This document shows positions 10,197 to 19,921 of a stretch of DNA of 64,000 nt, piece after piece; the first letter of the stretch is position 1, and each line of letters begins with the position of its first letter. A model generated the notes under the pieces. That model ran no database searches. It was not told the DNA's origin and saw only the letters and a list, made by a program, of their open reading frames with translations. The stretch comes from Candidatus Rokuibacteriota bacterium (GTDB lineage Bacteria > Methylomirabilota > Methylomirabilia > Rokubacteriales > CSP1-6). The DNA lies in contig QHTE01000049.1 of NCBI GenBank assembly GCA_003220685.1, positions 1 through 64,000 on the forward strand. The letters run 5' to 3'. The position numbers were made by a program, and so were the translations under genes.

Positions 10197-10682
10197 CGCA
10201 CTGGTGTTGGCGCAGTCCGCCGGAGGCGCCTAAGGGTGCAAGGGACGAGCCAGCCCCGGCTCATCGAGGTGGCGCACACGATATTGATATCACGGCACGA
10301 TTCCGGCCCCGATCGGGTCGCGGGTCTCCGGGCGACGGTCGGGCCACCGTGCCCTGACACATGTGACTCGGAGGGCGGGACTCACTGTCCCGGACGAATG
10401 CCGACCGAGACCGCCGGAGCTGTCGTGCCGGCGCAATGTCGAGGCGGCCCCGAGGTCCCACGTGAAGCCCTCTTCGTCCACGACGCTCGTCGCGAGCCCG
10501 CCCACCGAACGGCCGCCCGGAGAGCAGGGCCACCGACGATTGGCCGATTCCTGGCCAGTTCGACCGGAAATTACCGTTCGCCACCGCGGAATAGGCCAAT
10601 AAATACATATGAAACAGCTAGTTACCATTGGTACGGCTCTTGCCCCGTATTCGGGACGACGCGGTCAGCGACGGCGGAGACC

Positions 10683-11321
10683 ATGGGAACTGGAGAGCAG
10701 ACATTCGAGCAGCCCTCTGTCGGCGAGAGCGCGCCCCTCTTCTCGCTTCCGTCGGTCCGCGGGCCGATGGTGGATCTGGCCTCCTACCGTGACCAACGCA
10801 ACGTGGTCGTGTGGTTCTCGCGCGGCTTCACGTGCCCCTTCTGTCGCATCTATACGGACGGAATCAGGAGCAACTACGACGCGCTCCAGAGCGCCGAAAC
10901 CGAGGTGATCCAGGTGGCACCGAACCTTCTTGAGAGCGCCCGACGCTACTTCGGGCGGTCGCCGTTGCCCTTCCCCTTCGTGTGCGATCCCGACAAGCGG
11001 CTCTTTGCGGTGTACGGCCTGGGCGACCGGGGCGTGCTCGAGGCGACGCGCACCGCCGTGGTGAGCTTCGCCCACGCGTTCACGCACGGCGACAGCGTCA
11101 ACCAGACGCGCGGAGCGTTCTTCGACGTCATGAACCGGAACTTCGTGCGACGCCTCCACCACCACGCGATGACCGCGCACGAGCAGGGCATGTTCCTGAT
11201 CGACAAGCAGGGCGTGATCCGGAACGTTACGGTGGTCGGTCCGATCGACCCGGTTCCGAGCGGCGCCGAGCTCGCCGAGCTGGCGCGTGCGCGCTGCGGC
11301 GCGGCGTCCGTACCGGCATGA
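10683..11321 (+). CDS. AhpC/TSA-type redoxin (peroxiredoxin-like)
   Basis: MGTGEQTFEQPSVGESAPLFSLPSVRGPMVDLASYRDQRNVVVWFSRGFTCPFCRIYTDGI; CPFC motif. The 10167 start in the ORF track adds unsupported leader sequence. Confidence 0.8.
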   Translation: MGTGEQTFEQPSVGESAPLFSLPSVRGPMVDLASYRDQRNVVVWFSRGFTCPFCRIYTDGIRSNYDALQSAETEVIQVAPNLLESARRYFGRSPLPFPFVCDPDKRLFAVYGLGDRGVLEATRTAVVSFAHAFTHGDSVNQTRGAFFDVMNRNFVRRLHHHAMTAHEQGMFLIDKQGVIRNVTVVGPIDPVPSGAELAELARARCGAASVPA

Positions 11322-12857
11322 GCCAGCCCGAGCGGCTGACGCGGCTCAGCGAGCTCCTCATCGAGCTGTTTCGCTCGCCGATTCCGACGCACTTCTTCCA
11401 GACGCTCGGCGATCACGCGGGCGGCGTGCTGCCGCACGACTACCTCGCGGTGTGCCTCTCGGATCCCGAGAAGGGCAGCTATCTCGTGCACACGCTCGCC
11501 GGTCTCGACGCCGGCGCCGTGAGCCGGCGGGGATTCTCGCTCTACGAAGGCGTGCCGGGCCGCGCGATCACTACGGGACAGGCGCTACGGGTCGAAGACC
11601 TGACCCGTCTGCGCGACGGCGTCCACGATCTCGAGGGCGTCCTCAGCGCGGCGGGCCTGCGCGCGACCCTGGCGGTGCCGATCCGTCGAGGGCTCGACGT
11701 GCTCGGCGCCTTGCTGTTCGCCGGCCGGCCGCCGATCACGTACGGCGACGACGACGTCACACGTGGCCACGCTACTGGCGGCCGGGCTTTCGGCGGCGCT
11801 CGAGACCTCGCAGGCCTACCAGACGCTCGCCGACGAGCGCATGACGATGCTCGGCGTGCTCGGCAGCACCGCCGATGCGGTCATCGCGATGAACCAGGGC
11901 GGCCTCGTGCTGCTGGCGAACGGAGCCGTGCGCCAGATGCTGGGCCTGGCCCCCGACACCGTCGAGGGCCGGCCGCTGCTCGAGGTCGTCGACTACGGCC
12001 CGCTGCGTGAGCTGTTCGTGAAGGGCACGCCCGGGATCTCCGAGCTACCGCTGCCCGACGGCCGGATCGCGCAGGCGAGTATGGTCCAGGTCGTCACGCC
12101 CTTCGGCGAGCCGGTGGGACTGGCGGTGGTCCTTCGCGACATCACGCTGCTGAAGAACCTCGAGCAGATGAAGAACGACTTCGTCAACACCGTCTCGCAC
12201 GATCTCAAGAGCCCGATCACGGTCATTGCGGGGCTTGCGGACCTGCTGCGAATGGCGGGGCCGACGAACCCGGGGTTCGAGAAGCAGTGCCAGGACATCC
12301 GCGATACGGCTCAGCACATGGCCGACCTGGTCACTGACCTCCTCGACATCGGCAAGATCGAAGCCGGCCTTGACGCCGCCCGCGAGCCGATGGACCTTGT
12401 ACCCGTCGCCGAGGAGGCGCTGCGGATCGTGCGGCCCAACGCCCAGCGTAAGACGATCGAGCTCCGCGCAGATCTGCCCGCGGAGGCAATCGTCACGGCT
12501 GCGCCGATTCGCCTCAAGCAGGCGCTGGTCAACCTCATCGACAACGGCGTCAAGTACACGCCGTCGGGCGGGAAGGTGACGGTCTCTGCCGCGTTCTCCG
12601 CGGGTGGTGACGGCGCCGGGACCGTGACGATCCGCGTGTCGGACACGGGCCTTGGGATCCCGGCCCGCGACCTCCCTCACGTGTTCGACAAATTCTACCG
12701 GGTCAAGAGCACGGCCACTCGCGACATCGCCGGCACGGGTCTCGGCCTCGCGATCACCAGGACGATCGTGGAGTCGGTCGGCGGGAGGATTCGCGTAGAG
12801 AGCGTGGGCGGGACGGGCACGACATTCACGGTCGAGCTGCCGGTCGCCCGCGCCTGA
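11318..12857 (+). pseudogene. GAF-PAS-HisKA-HATPase sensor histidine kinase, apparently frameshifted near 11756-11763
   Basis: GAF half in frame 2 (MSQPERLTRLSELLIELFR...PPITYGDDDV). The rest is in frame 0 (VATLLAAGLSAALETSQAYQTLADERMTML...VSHDLKSPI...GTGLGLAITRTIV). Confidence 0.75.
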
Positions 12858-12870
12858 CGCGTCGGCCCCG

Positions 12871-14043
12871 TCAACCCAGGTAGGACGCGACGAACGTCCC
12901 GCTCGAGCCCTTCGCGCCGAAGCGCCCGAAGGCGAACGGCGCCGGATCGACCGGGGCGGTCGCTCCGGTGATCAGCGCCGCCATCATCTCGCCGACGGCG
13001 GGCGAGAGCTTGAAGCCGTGCCCGCTCATGCCGGCCGCGATCCAGAAGCCCCGCAGCGGCGACTCGTCGAGGATCGGCATCCAGTCCGGCGTGATGTCGA
13101 AGGCCCCGGCCCAGCCGCGGCGGTAGCGCGCCTCGGCCAGGCGCGGGATCGCGCGGCCGGTGCGCTCGAGAACCTCCGCGGCTTCGTCGAGCCCTACATC
13201 GGCACCGAGCAGCTCGGGCTCCATCGGATGCTGCCTCTCGTCGTCGGTGAGCGAGCCGGTGAGGGTGAGCCCACCGGTCTCGGGCCGCGCGTAGCTGCCG
13301 CCCGCGAGGTCGAGATAGACCAGGTGCGGACGCCCGAACGACGCGTCGCGCTCGACCACGAACACGGGGTGGCGGCCGACCAGGATCGGCAGCTCGATGT
13401 TGGCCAGGCGCGCGACGGCCGGGGACCAGAGGCCCGCCGCGTTGACCACGATCGGCGCATCGATGTAATCGCCCGTCGCGGTCTCGACACCGGTGACGCG
13501 GCCGGCGGAGCTCTCGATCGCCACGACTTCGACGCCCTGTTCGATGCGCGCGCCGTTGCGGCGCGCCGCGTCCGCGTAGCCATTCGTCACGGCGGTGGGG
13601 TCCCCATAGCCCGAGTCGGGCTCGTAGAGGACTGCGCCGAGGTGCTCGGGATCGATCCGCGGCTCGACGCGGGCGAGGTCACGGGGCTCCAGCACCTCGG
13701 CGCGGACGCCGACCGACCGCTGGAGCTTGACCGTCGCCTCGAGCTTCGCGCGCATGGCCGGCGAGACACCGATCAACGCGCCGCACGCGACGTAGCCCGA
13801 TTCGCCGCCGACAGCATCACGGAAGCGCTGAAAGACGCCGAGCGACCGCACGACCATCTGGCTGGTCTCGGCGGTGGGGTAGAGCTGACGGACGATCCCG
13901 ACGGATCGGCCGGTGCCGCCGGAGGCCAGGGTCCGTCGCTCGAGCAGGATGACGTCGCGTACACCCGCGATGGTGAGGTGAAAGGCGATCGAGGCGCCGG
14001 TAACACCGCCGCCGATGATGACGACGGAGGCCCGGCGGCTCAC
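12871..14043 (-). CDS. FAD-dependent oxidoreductase (DAO/sarcosine-oxidase-like)
   Basis: N-terminal VVIIGGGVTGASIAFHL dinucleotide-binding motif; C-terminal AAGMSGHGFKLSPAVGEMMA. Confidence 0.88.
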   Translation of the reverse strand: MSRRASVVIIGGGVTGASIAFHLTIAGVRDVILLERRTLASGGTGRSVGIVRQLYPTAETSQMVVRSLGVFQRFRDAVGGESGYVACGALIGVSPAMRAKLEATVKLQRSVGVRAEVLEPRDLARVEPRIDPEHLGAVLYEPDSGYGDPTAVTNGYADAARRNGARIEQGVEVVAIESSAGRVTGVETATGDYIDAPIVVNAAGLWSPAVARLANIELPILVGRHPVFVVERDASFGRPHLVYLDLAGGSYARPETGGLTLTGSLTDDERQHPMEPELLGADVGLDEAAEVLERTGRAIPRLAEARYRRGWAGAFDITPDWMPILDESPLRGFWIAAGMSGHGFKLSPAVGEMMAALITGATAPVDPAPFAFGRFGAKGSSGTFVASYLG

Positions 14044-14543
14044 CTCGAGGCGGCGGCGGTGAGCTCGGCGGCCCGGATCTCGTCGAGTCGACGCACCGGA
14101 TCGGCGCGGCGAATCGTCCCCTCGACGAGCACCCGAGCGTACACGCGGCTCCAGCCGGGGTGACGCTTCTGGGAGACGCGGCCGAACTCGCCGTCCTTGA
14201 AGGAGCCCTGGATGTTCACGCAGGGGCTCGTGTAACGCGTCACCTGGACGAGGACGTGGTCACCGAGAAGCAGATGGTCACCCGGCACGAGGGCGGACCA
14301 ATCGAGCCCTTCCACCGTCACGTTCTCGCCGATACTCCCGGGCGCGATCGAATGACCCTCCGCCTGCAGACGCTCGATCGCCTCGATCGAGTAGAGACAG
14401 ACGGCGCGCTCCGGCCCGCCGTGATGCTCACGGTCACGCTGCGCGTCACCCTCGAGTCCCTCGGTAGTCACCCGCGCCATGGGAACCGCCGTCTTGGGTA
14501 CTCCGCCGCGCGAGACGCTGATCTGGACGATCCTGGCGTTCAC
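14040..14543 (-). CDS. MOSC-domain protein
   Basis: EGDAQRDREHHGGPERAVCLYSIEAIERLQAEGHSIAPGSIGENVTVEGLDW. Confidence 0.88.
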   Translation of the reverse strand: MNARIVQISVSRGGVPKTAVPMARVTTEGLEGDAQRDREHHGGPERAVCLYSIEAIERLQAEGHSIAPGSIGENVTVEGLDWSALVPGDHLLLGDHVLVQVTRYTSPCVNIQGSFKDGEFGRVSQKRHPGWSRVYARVLVEGTIRRADPVRRLDEIRAAELTAAASR

Positions 14544-14598
14544 TCCCGAACCTCCATCCGAGGATTGGCTCCGTAGCGATTGTACGCGAGCGACAGGC

Positions 14599-15054
14599 TC
14601 AGCGGCTGTCGCGGCGGATCATCCGCTGCACGCGAGCCTCCAGCACCTGCTCGTCGCGCTGATTGAGCACGCGGTGGAGGTAGGTGACGATCCCGCGGTC
14701 GGTCTTCTTGGTCTCTCGCTTGTCGATGACCTTGATTGCGACGGTCAGCGTGTCGCCCTCAAGCACCGGCGCCGTCAGGCGCATCTCGCCGCCCAGGTAC
14801 GCCATCCCCGTGCCGTGAATGAGCCCGGTCTGCATGATGAGCCCCTCGGAGAGGGCGAACGTCAAGGCACCCGGCGCCGCGCGCCGCTTGAATACCGACT
14901 CGCGCGCGACGTACTCCATGTCCATGAAAAGCGGCTCGGTGAACCCGCACAAGTTGACGAAGGTCACGATGTCGGTCTCCGACACGGTCCGGCTGAGCGT
15001 GCGGAAGGTGGCGCCGACTTCGTGCTGCTCGAAGGTCAAGCCGTGGCTTCTCAT
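14599..15054 (-). CDS. MaoC-like dehydratase
   Basis: MRSHGLTFEQHEVGATFRTLSRTVSETDIVTFVNLCGFTEPLFMD...MAYLGGEMRLTAPVLEGDTL. Confidence 0.8.
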   Translation of the reverse strand: MRSHGLTFEQHEVGATFRTLSRTVSETDIVTFVNLCGFTEPLFMDMEYVARESVFKRRAAPGALTFALSEGLIMQTGLIHGTGMAYLGGEMRLTAPVLEGDTLTVAIKVIDKRETKKTDRGIVTYLHRVLNQRDEQVLEARVQRMIRRDSR

Positions 15055-15059
15055 GGCCG

Positions 15060-15250
15060 GGTCCTTTCGTTGTCGGCGGCCGCCCCGGCGTCGCTCGTGG
15101 ACGGCGATCCAGCGGTCCGCGACAGGCGTGCAGGCCGTCGCCGCTTCGCCCCAAAGATAGCGCGTCTGGCCGGGCGAGCGCATGTCGACGACGCCGACGC
15201 GGTCGAATCGTTTCTGGCACTGGTCGAGCCAGCGGAGATCGTCCGATCCG
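15060..15250 (-). pseudogene. Remnant of a GT39-type C-terminus, paralogous to the end of the adjacent 15257-16894 gene
   Basis: LRWLDQCQKRFDRVGVVDMRSPGQTRYLWGEAATACTPVADRWIAVHERR against FRWFEAYQRGFARVGVADIVSPHETVYRWGDAASGYAPRSDVWLMVFERA: 23/50 identical by hand, no gaps. Confidence 0.7.
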
Positions 15251-15256
15251 ACTCGC

Positions 15257-16894
15257 TCATCGTGAGCGTGCCCGCTCGAAGACCATGAGCCAGACGTCCG
15301 AGCGCGGCGCGTACCCGCTGGCGGCGTCACCCCAGCGGTACACGGTCTCATGCGGCGAGACGATATCGGCCACACCGACCCGGGCGAAGCCGCGCTGATA
15401 GGCCTCGAACCAGCGAAAGATCGTCTGATCGGAGCCCGGCTGAGCATTCCACGATCGGGTCGCGCTGACGAAGAGCAGGAACCGCGGCGCGGCGGTCTCG
15501 ATCTCCCGGATCATGTCCCGCTGCATCGCGGACGCGTACGGCTGGAGCTCCATGAGCGGATAGGTATAGATGAAGCCGGTCGCCGATCGACGGGACGAGT
15601 AGAAATAGATTTGCGGCTCCGACCCGACGACGGCAATCCGGTCGGCGGGCTCGCTATGGGCGCGGATGTAGCGCGCGATCTCCACCGACTCTGGAAACGG
15701 ATTTCGTCCGTAGATCGCTCGCGACACCTGGACCGGCGCGAGCTCGAAGAGGACGGCGCGCGACGCGTACAGCGGCTGGCCGAGTGCCGCCACGAGCAGG
15801 ACGCACGGCAGAACTAGTCGGAGCCTGCCGGAACGCCAGACCGCCGGAAGCTCGGCGAGGGCCGCCAGCCCGAGGCTCGCGAGCAGGGCCAGCACGGGGA
15901 CCGCGATCAGGAAATAATGCGGCCTGAACTGGAGGCCCATCATTGTTCCCAGCAGAGACGACACCGCCAGGATCAGCACGTATGCCCGCCGGTCTCGGCG
16001 ATCCTCGCGGAGGGCCGCGCCGAGACCGATGGCGGCGAGGGCCAGCGTCACCGACGTGGACGGCGCCACGGCGCCGAGCGTCCGGACGAGATTTCCCCAT
16101 CCCGTCGACAAGTCTGCCTGGTAGTGAGGGGCGTACGTGAACGCCCAGAACCAAAAGGTTCTGAACGTGCCGGCCGCGAGGAGTCCGAGACACGTGAGCG
16201 CGCTCGGCGCCGCGGCACCCACGAGGAAGACGGCGATGGCGTGACCACGTCCGATACGAGGCGGTTCAGGGCCGTCACGTCGGGAGACGAGGAGATACAA
16301 AACCCCGCCCGCGACGAAGGGCGCCGCGCTCTGACGCACCAGCAGGCCGAGGCCGAACAGGGTCCCGCAGGCGCACAGGACGATCGGTCGCCGCTCGCCG
16401 GCGGCTCTCCACAAGACGAGGGCTCCCGCGACGAGTGGGAGCAGCGCGAAGTGCTCGGCGTAGGCAGCGATGCCGAGCGTCTTGGGATTGAGCGACAGCG
16501 CGGCGAACAGAGCGGCGGTGGCGACACCCACTCTGGCTCCGCCCAGACGGGCGCCGAGCAGATAGGTGGCCACCGTGGTGGCCGAGGTGATCAAGATGAG
16601 GCCGGTGCGAATCCCCGCGGGCGTCTGTCCGAACGCGGCCATCGCCAGGGCGTAGACGCCGTAAATTCCGGGGAGCTTGAGATTGTAGGCCTGGGCGTAC
16701 GGCGGGACGCCACCGAGGAGGAGCTGGCCGAAGTACGCGTACTCGCCCTCGTCACGATCGAGAGGGACATCGAGCAGCCTGACCCTGATCCCCGCCGCGA
16801 CCGTGACCACCAGCGCGACCGCGAGCCACGCCCAGACGCGAGACTTCACGGACGCGCCGTCTCCATGAGGGTGATCGTCGGCCGGGAGTCCCAC
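15257..16894 (-). CDS. GT39/PMT-like membrane glycosyltransferase
   Basis: 545 aa multi-TM; RLLDVPLDRDEGEYAYFGQLLLGGVPPYAQAYNLKLPGIYGVYAL. GTG near 16849 is a plausible alternative start. Confidence 0.75.
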   Translation of the reverse strand: MGLPADDHPHGDGASVKSRVWAWLAVALVVTVAAGIRVRLLDVPLDRDEGEYAYFGQLLLGGVPPYAQAYNLKLPGIYGVYALAMAAFGQTPAGIRTGLILITSATTVATYLLGARLGGARVGVATAALFAALSLNPKTLGIAAYAEHFALLPLVAGALVLWRAAGERRPIVLCACGTLFGLGLLVRQSAAPFVAGGVLYLLVSRRDGPEPPRIGRGHAIAVFLVGAAAPSALTCLGLLAAGTFRTFWFWAFTYAPHYQADLSTGWGNLVRTLGAVAPSTSVTLALAAIGLGAALREDRRDRRAYVLILAVSSLLGTMMGLQFRPHYFLIAVPVLALLASLGLAALAELPAVWRSGRLRLVLPCVLLVAALGQPLYASRAVLFELAPVQVSRAIYGRNPFPESVEIARYIRAHSEPADRIAVVGSEPQIYFYSSRRSATGFIYTYPLMELQPYASAMQRDMIREIETAAPRFLLFVSATRSWNAQPGSDQTIFRWFEAYQRGFARVGVADIVSPHETVYRWGDAASGYAPRSDVWLMVFERARSR

Positions 16895-16901
16895 AATGGC
16901 G

Positions 16902-17603
16902 CTATTCGCCCAGGTATGCTCGCCGGACGTCGGCGTTGTCCGACAACTCGGCCGCGGTCCCCGTGAGCGCGATCTCGCCAGTCTCCAGTACGTACCCCCT
17001 GTGCGCGATCGAGAGCGCCATGGCGGCGTTCTGCTCCACCAACAAGATGGTCATGCCCTGGCGGTTGATGTCGGTGATCGTGTCGAAGATCTGCTCCACG
17101 AGAACCGGCGCCAGCCCCATGCTCGGCTCGTCGAGCAGGAGGAGCCGCGGGCTGGCCATGAGCGCGCGACCGATCGCGAGCATCTGCTGCTCGCCGCCCG
17201 ACAGCGTGCCGGCCACCTGGGTCAGCCGCTCCGAGAGCCGCGGGAAGAGCCCGAAGACCCGCTCGAGATCGGCGCCGATGCCCGAGTCGCTTCGGAGGTA
17301 GGCGCCCATCATGAGGTTCTCGCGGACCGTCAGGCGGTTGAAGATCCGTCGTCCTTCCGGCACGTGAGCCACGCCCCGCGACACGATGGCGTGCGGCGCC
17401 ACGCGCAGGAGCGATTGGTCCTCGAGCGTGATCGTGCCGCGCGTCGGATGGAGCAGCCCGGAGATCGTCTTGAGCGTGGTCGTCTTGCCGGCGCCGTTGT
17501 TCCCGAGGATGGTGACGATCTCGCCCTGGCCCACCTCGAGCCCGACGCCCTTGAGCGCCCGAATCTCGCCGTACGCGACGTCGAGCGACTCGACTTTGAG
17601 CAC
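16902..17603 (-). CDS. livF: Branched-chain amino-acid ABC transporter ATPase
   Basis: GTG start VLKVESLDVAYGEIRALKGVGLEV; Walker A GNNGAGKTTTL; TLSGGEQQMLAIGRALM. Confidence 0.93.
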   Translation of the reverse strand: MLKVESLDVAYGEIRALKGVGLEVGQGEIVTILGNNGAGKTTTLKTISGLLHPTRGTITLEDQSLLRVAPHAIVSRGVAHVPEGRRIFNRLTVRENLMMGAYLRSDSGIGADLERVFGLFPRLSERLTQVAGTLSGGEQQMLAIGRALMASPRLLLLDEPSMGLAPVLVEQIFDTITDINRQGMTILLVEQNAAMALSIAHRGYVLETGEIALTGTAAELSDNADVRRAYLGE

Positions 17604-17610
17604 GCGGCCT
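17562..17610 (-). repeat. 49-bp direct repeat, copy A (5' end of intact livF)
   Basis: 43/49 identical to 19096-19144 by hand. Confidence 0.85.
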
Positions 17611-17620
17611 TCCCCCCGAT

Positions 17621-19096
17621 CTAGGGTAGATGAAACCAGTTGTAGGCACTGCCGAAGATCTCGCGGGTCGTCGCCACCTCGGCGCCCGCGAGCACGAGGA
17701 GCAGTGCCGCGAGCGCCGCGACGGCCCGGCGATCGTTCCGCAGAATCCGGGCTAGCCCGCTGACGTAGAGGACCGCGATGGGCACGAGCACGCCGAAGAG
17801 GAGTCGCCCCGCGGTGAAGTATGGCGCGCTCGGTGAGGGGAACTGCGTGCGAGCGCCGAAGTTGAACCGGATGGACAGCAGCGCGAGGAGCGCGATGGTA
17901 CAGAGAACGGCCGCGGCCGCGCTCCAGATGCCGATTAGAGCCCGTCTGGGGCGCCTGGCGATGGCCGCCGCGACGCACACGAGGGTGGATCCGACGAATA
18001 CGGGGTCCAGACCGGGCCAGCCGATCGGGACCAGATGCCAGACGAGCTCGCCCCGCCAGAAAGTCGCGAGTAGCTCGCGAAGGAACAGCGTGACGAACCC
18101 GGGCCCGAGAATCGGGTGGGGCCAGAGCTCGCTCAGCGCCTTGGGAGTCCACCCGAGGGCCACGGCCTTCTGCGTCGATGCGGAGGACGCTCCCGCGATC
18201 CAGTAGAGGCTGTGCCACCCCAGGACCGGGATCGTCACGCTCGCGAGGGCCGCGATGGCTGCGACGGCTTCAGCCCGACTCGCCCACGGACGACGGCTGA
18301 CCAATGCGATCACGAGGACGATGAGCATCGCGATGGTGGTCGCTTTCGTGAGCAGCGCGGCGGCCACGAGAGCGCCGGCTCCGATCGAGAGGGTCACGGA
18401 TGGCGCCGAGTCGCGTGCGAGCCGCAGGAGCGCACAGAACGCGAGGCCACTCGTCAGCGGCGTCAGGGCATCATTGCTCACGCCGTAGAAGGTTCCTCGC
18501 GGCACGAGCGCGACGAAGAGCGCCACGCCGACGGCACGCACCGGCGCCTCGGTCACCGCGAGGCGCGCGGCAACGACTGCCACCGCCACCAGCGCCGCTT
18601 CCAGGAGCGCGTTGAGGAATCGGGTCCAGTAGAAGAGCCGGCCGCCCGCGAGTCCGAGAGCGGTCCCCAGACGATGCCAGACACCGGCGACGGCGTAGTA
18701 GAGCGGGGGCTCGACGGCTTCGTAGTTGAGGCGATCCCACTCTCGGGTCCCCCACGGCAGGGCGGCAGCGCGCATGGCGGGAGGCGCCGTCCACACCGGT
18801 GGCGGGACTCCATCGGGCGAACGGGGATTCAGGTATTCGGGGCTGCGGTGCAGCAGGATCGAGTCGGGGCGAGGAGTCGAAATGCCCGTGCCGAACAGGA
18901 CGATCGCCTCGCGGGTCGCTGGATCCAGCGGCTCGTCGGTGAGCCGACGGGGGACGTGGCCGCGCGCGTACTTGACGACGAGGTCGTAGTGGAAGGCTTC
19001 GTCCACGTGGTGGAAGGGCGGCAACGCTGCGGCGAACAGCCAGACGCGCGCTGCGCCAATCAGGCAGAGCAGGGGCAGCCATACCGAGGCGCTCAA
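17621..19096 (-). CDS. DUF2142-like polytopic membrane protein inserted between livG and livF
   Basis: 491 aa; PPFHHVDEAFHYDLVVKYARGHVPRRL... multi-TM; TTG start within a livF-like repeat. Confidence 0.7.
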   Translation of the reverse strand: MSASVWLPLLCLIGAARVWLFAAALPPFHHVDEAFHYDLVVKYARGHVPRRLTDEPLDPATREAIVLFGTGISTPRPDSILLHRSPEYLNPRSPDGVPPPVWTAPPAMRAAALPWGTREWDRLNYEAVEPPLYYAVAGVWHRLGTALGLAGGRLFYWTRFLNALLEAALVAVAVVAARLAVTEAPVRAVGVALFVALVPRGTFYGVSNDALTPLTSGLAFCALLRLARDSAPSVTLSIGAGALVAAALLTKATTIAMLIVLVIALVSRRPWASRAEAVAAIAALASVTIPVLGWHSLYWIAGASSASTQKAVALGWTPKALSELWPHPILGPGFVTLFLRELLATFWRGELVWHLVPIGWPGLDPVFVGSTLVCVAAAIARRPRRALIGIWSAAAAVLCTIALLALLSIRFNFGARTQFPSPSAPYFTAGRLLFGVLVPIAVLYVSGLARILRNDRRAVAALAALLLVLAGAEVATTREIFGSAYNWFHLP

Positions 19097-19144
19097 ATCT
19101 CGCCATACGCGGCGTCGAGCGACTCGACCTTAGGCACGGGGCCT
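19096..19144 (-). repeat. 49-bp direct repeat, copy B (ghost livF start VPKVESLDAAYGEI-stop)
   Basis: Reads GTG CCT AAG GTC GAG TCG CTC GAC GCC GCG TAT GGC GAG ATT TGA on the minus strand. Confidence 0.85.
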
Positions 19145-19921
19145 CGACCTCGGACCCGGCCCGCGTTTGCCCAGATAGGCCTCGATCACGCGCGCGTCGG
19201 CCTGGACCTCGCGCGGCGGCCCTTCCGCGATCTTCTCGCCGTGATCCAGCACGGTCACGCGATCGGAGACCTCCATGACCACGCGCATGTTGTGCTCGAT
19301 CAGGATGATGGCGAGCCCCAGGTCTGCGACGAGGCCGCGCAGGAGATGCATCAGCGCGGACGCCTCGCCTTGCGTCATCCCGGCGGTCGGCTCGTCGAGG
19401 AGCAGCAGCGCGGGCTCGGACGCGAGCGCCCGCGCGAGCTCGAGCCGTCGCCGATCGCCGTACGGCAAGTTGTGCGCGACGACGTTCGCGCGGGCCTGGA
19501 GCCCGACGCGGTCGAGCAGGCGAACCGCGCGGGCCGCGAGCTCGGATTCGGTCCGGTGGAAGCCGGGGCTGCGCGCGAGGACATCCCACAATCGGAGCGA
19601 GATACGGGAATTCATGCCGACCAGCACGTTTTCGATCGCGGTCATGTTGGCGAAGAGCCGGATGTTCTGGAACGTGCGGCAGATGCCGAGGGCGGTGATC
19701 TGATCGGGGCGCAGGCCGAGCAGCGACCGGTCGCCGAAGGTCACGCTGCCCTCGTCCGCGGCGTAGAGCCCCGTGAAGATGTTGAACAGGGTCGTCTTGC
19801 CGGCGCCGTTCGGCCCGATGATCGACGAGATCCCCCGGTCGATCGCGAAGTGCACGTCGTGCAGCGCCGTGAGCCCGCCGAACCTCTTCGTGACGCCGCG
19901 GGCTTCGAACAGGGCCGGCAC
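19130..19921 (-). CDS. livG: Branched-chain amino-acid ABC transporter ATPase
   Basis: LFEARGVTKRFGGLTALHDVHF; GPNGAGKTTLFNIFTG; LLLLDEPTAGMTQGE. Confidence 0.93.
   Translation of the reverse strand: MPALFEARGVTKRFGGLTALHDVHFAIDRGISSIIGPNGAGKTTLFNIFTGLYAADEGSVTFGDRSLLGLRPDQITALGICRTFQNIRLFANMTAIENVLVGMNSRISLRLWDVLARSPGFHRTESELAARAVRLLDRVGLQARANVVAHNLPYGDRRRLELARALASEPALLLLDEPTAGMTQGEASALMHLLRGLVADLGLAIILIEHNMRVVMEVSDRVTVLDHGEKIAEGPPREVQADARVIEAYLGKRGPGPRSRPRA

Noticed and set aside
10167-10682. N-terminal 172 aa of the ORF-track redoxin ORF (start 10167)
   Set aside because: Arg/Pro/Gly-rich leader with no domain; homologous sequence begins at the ATG at 10683. Treated as intergenic/5' UTR.
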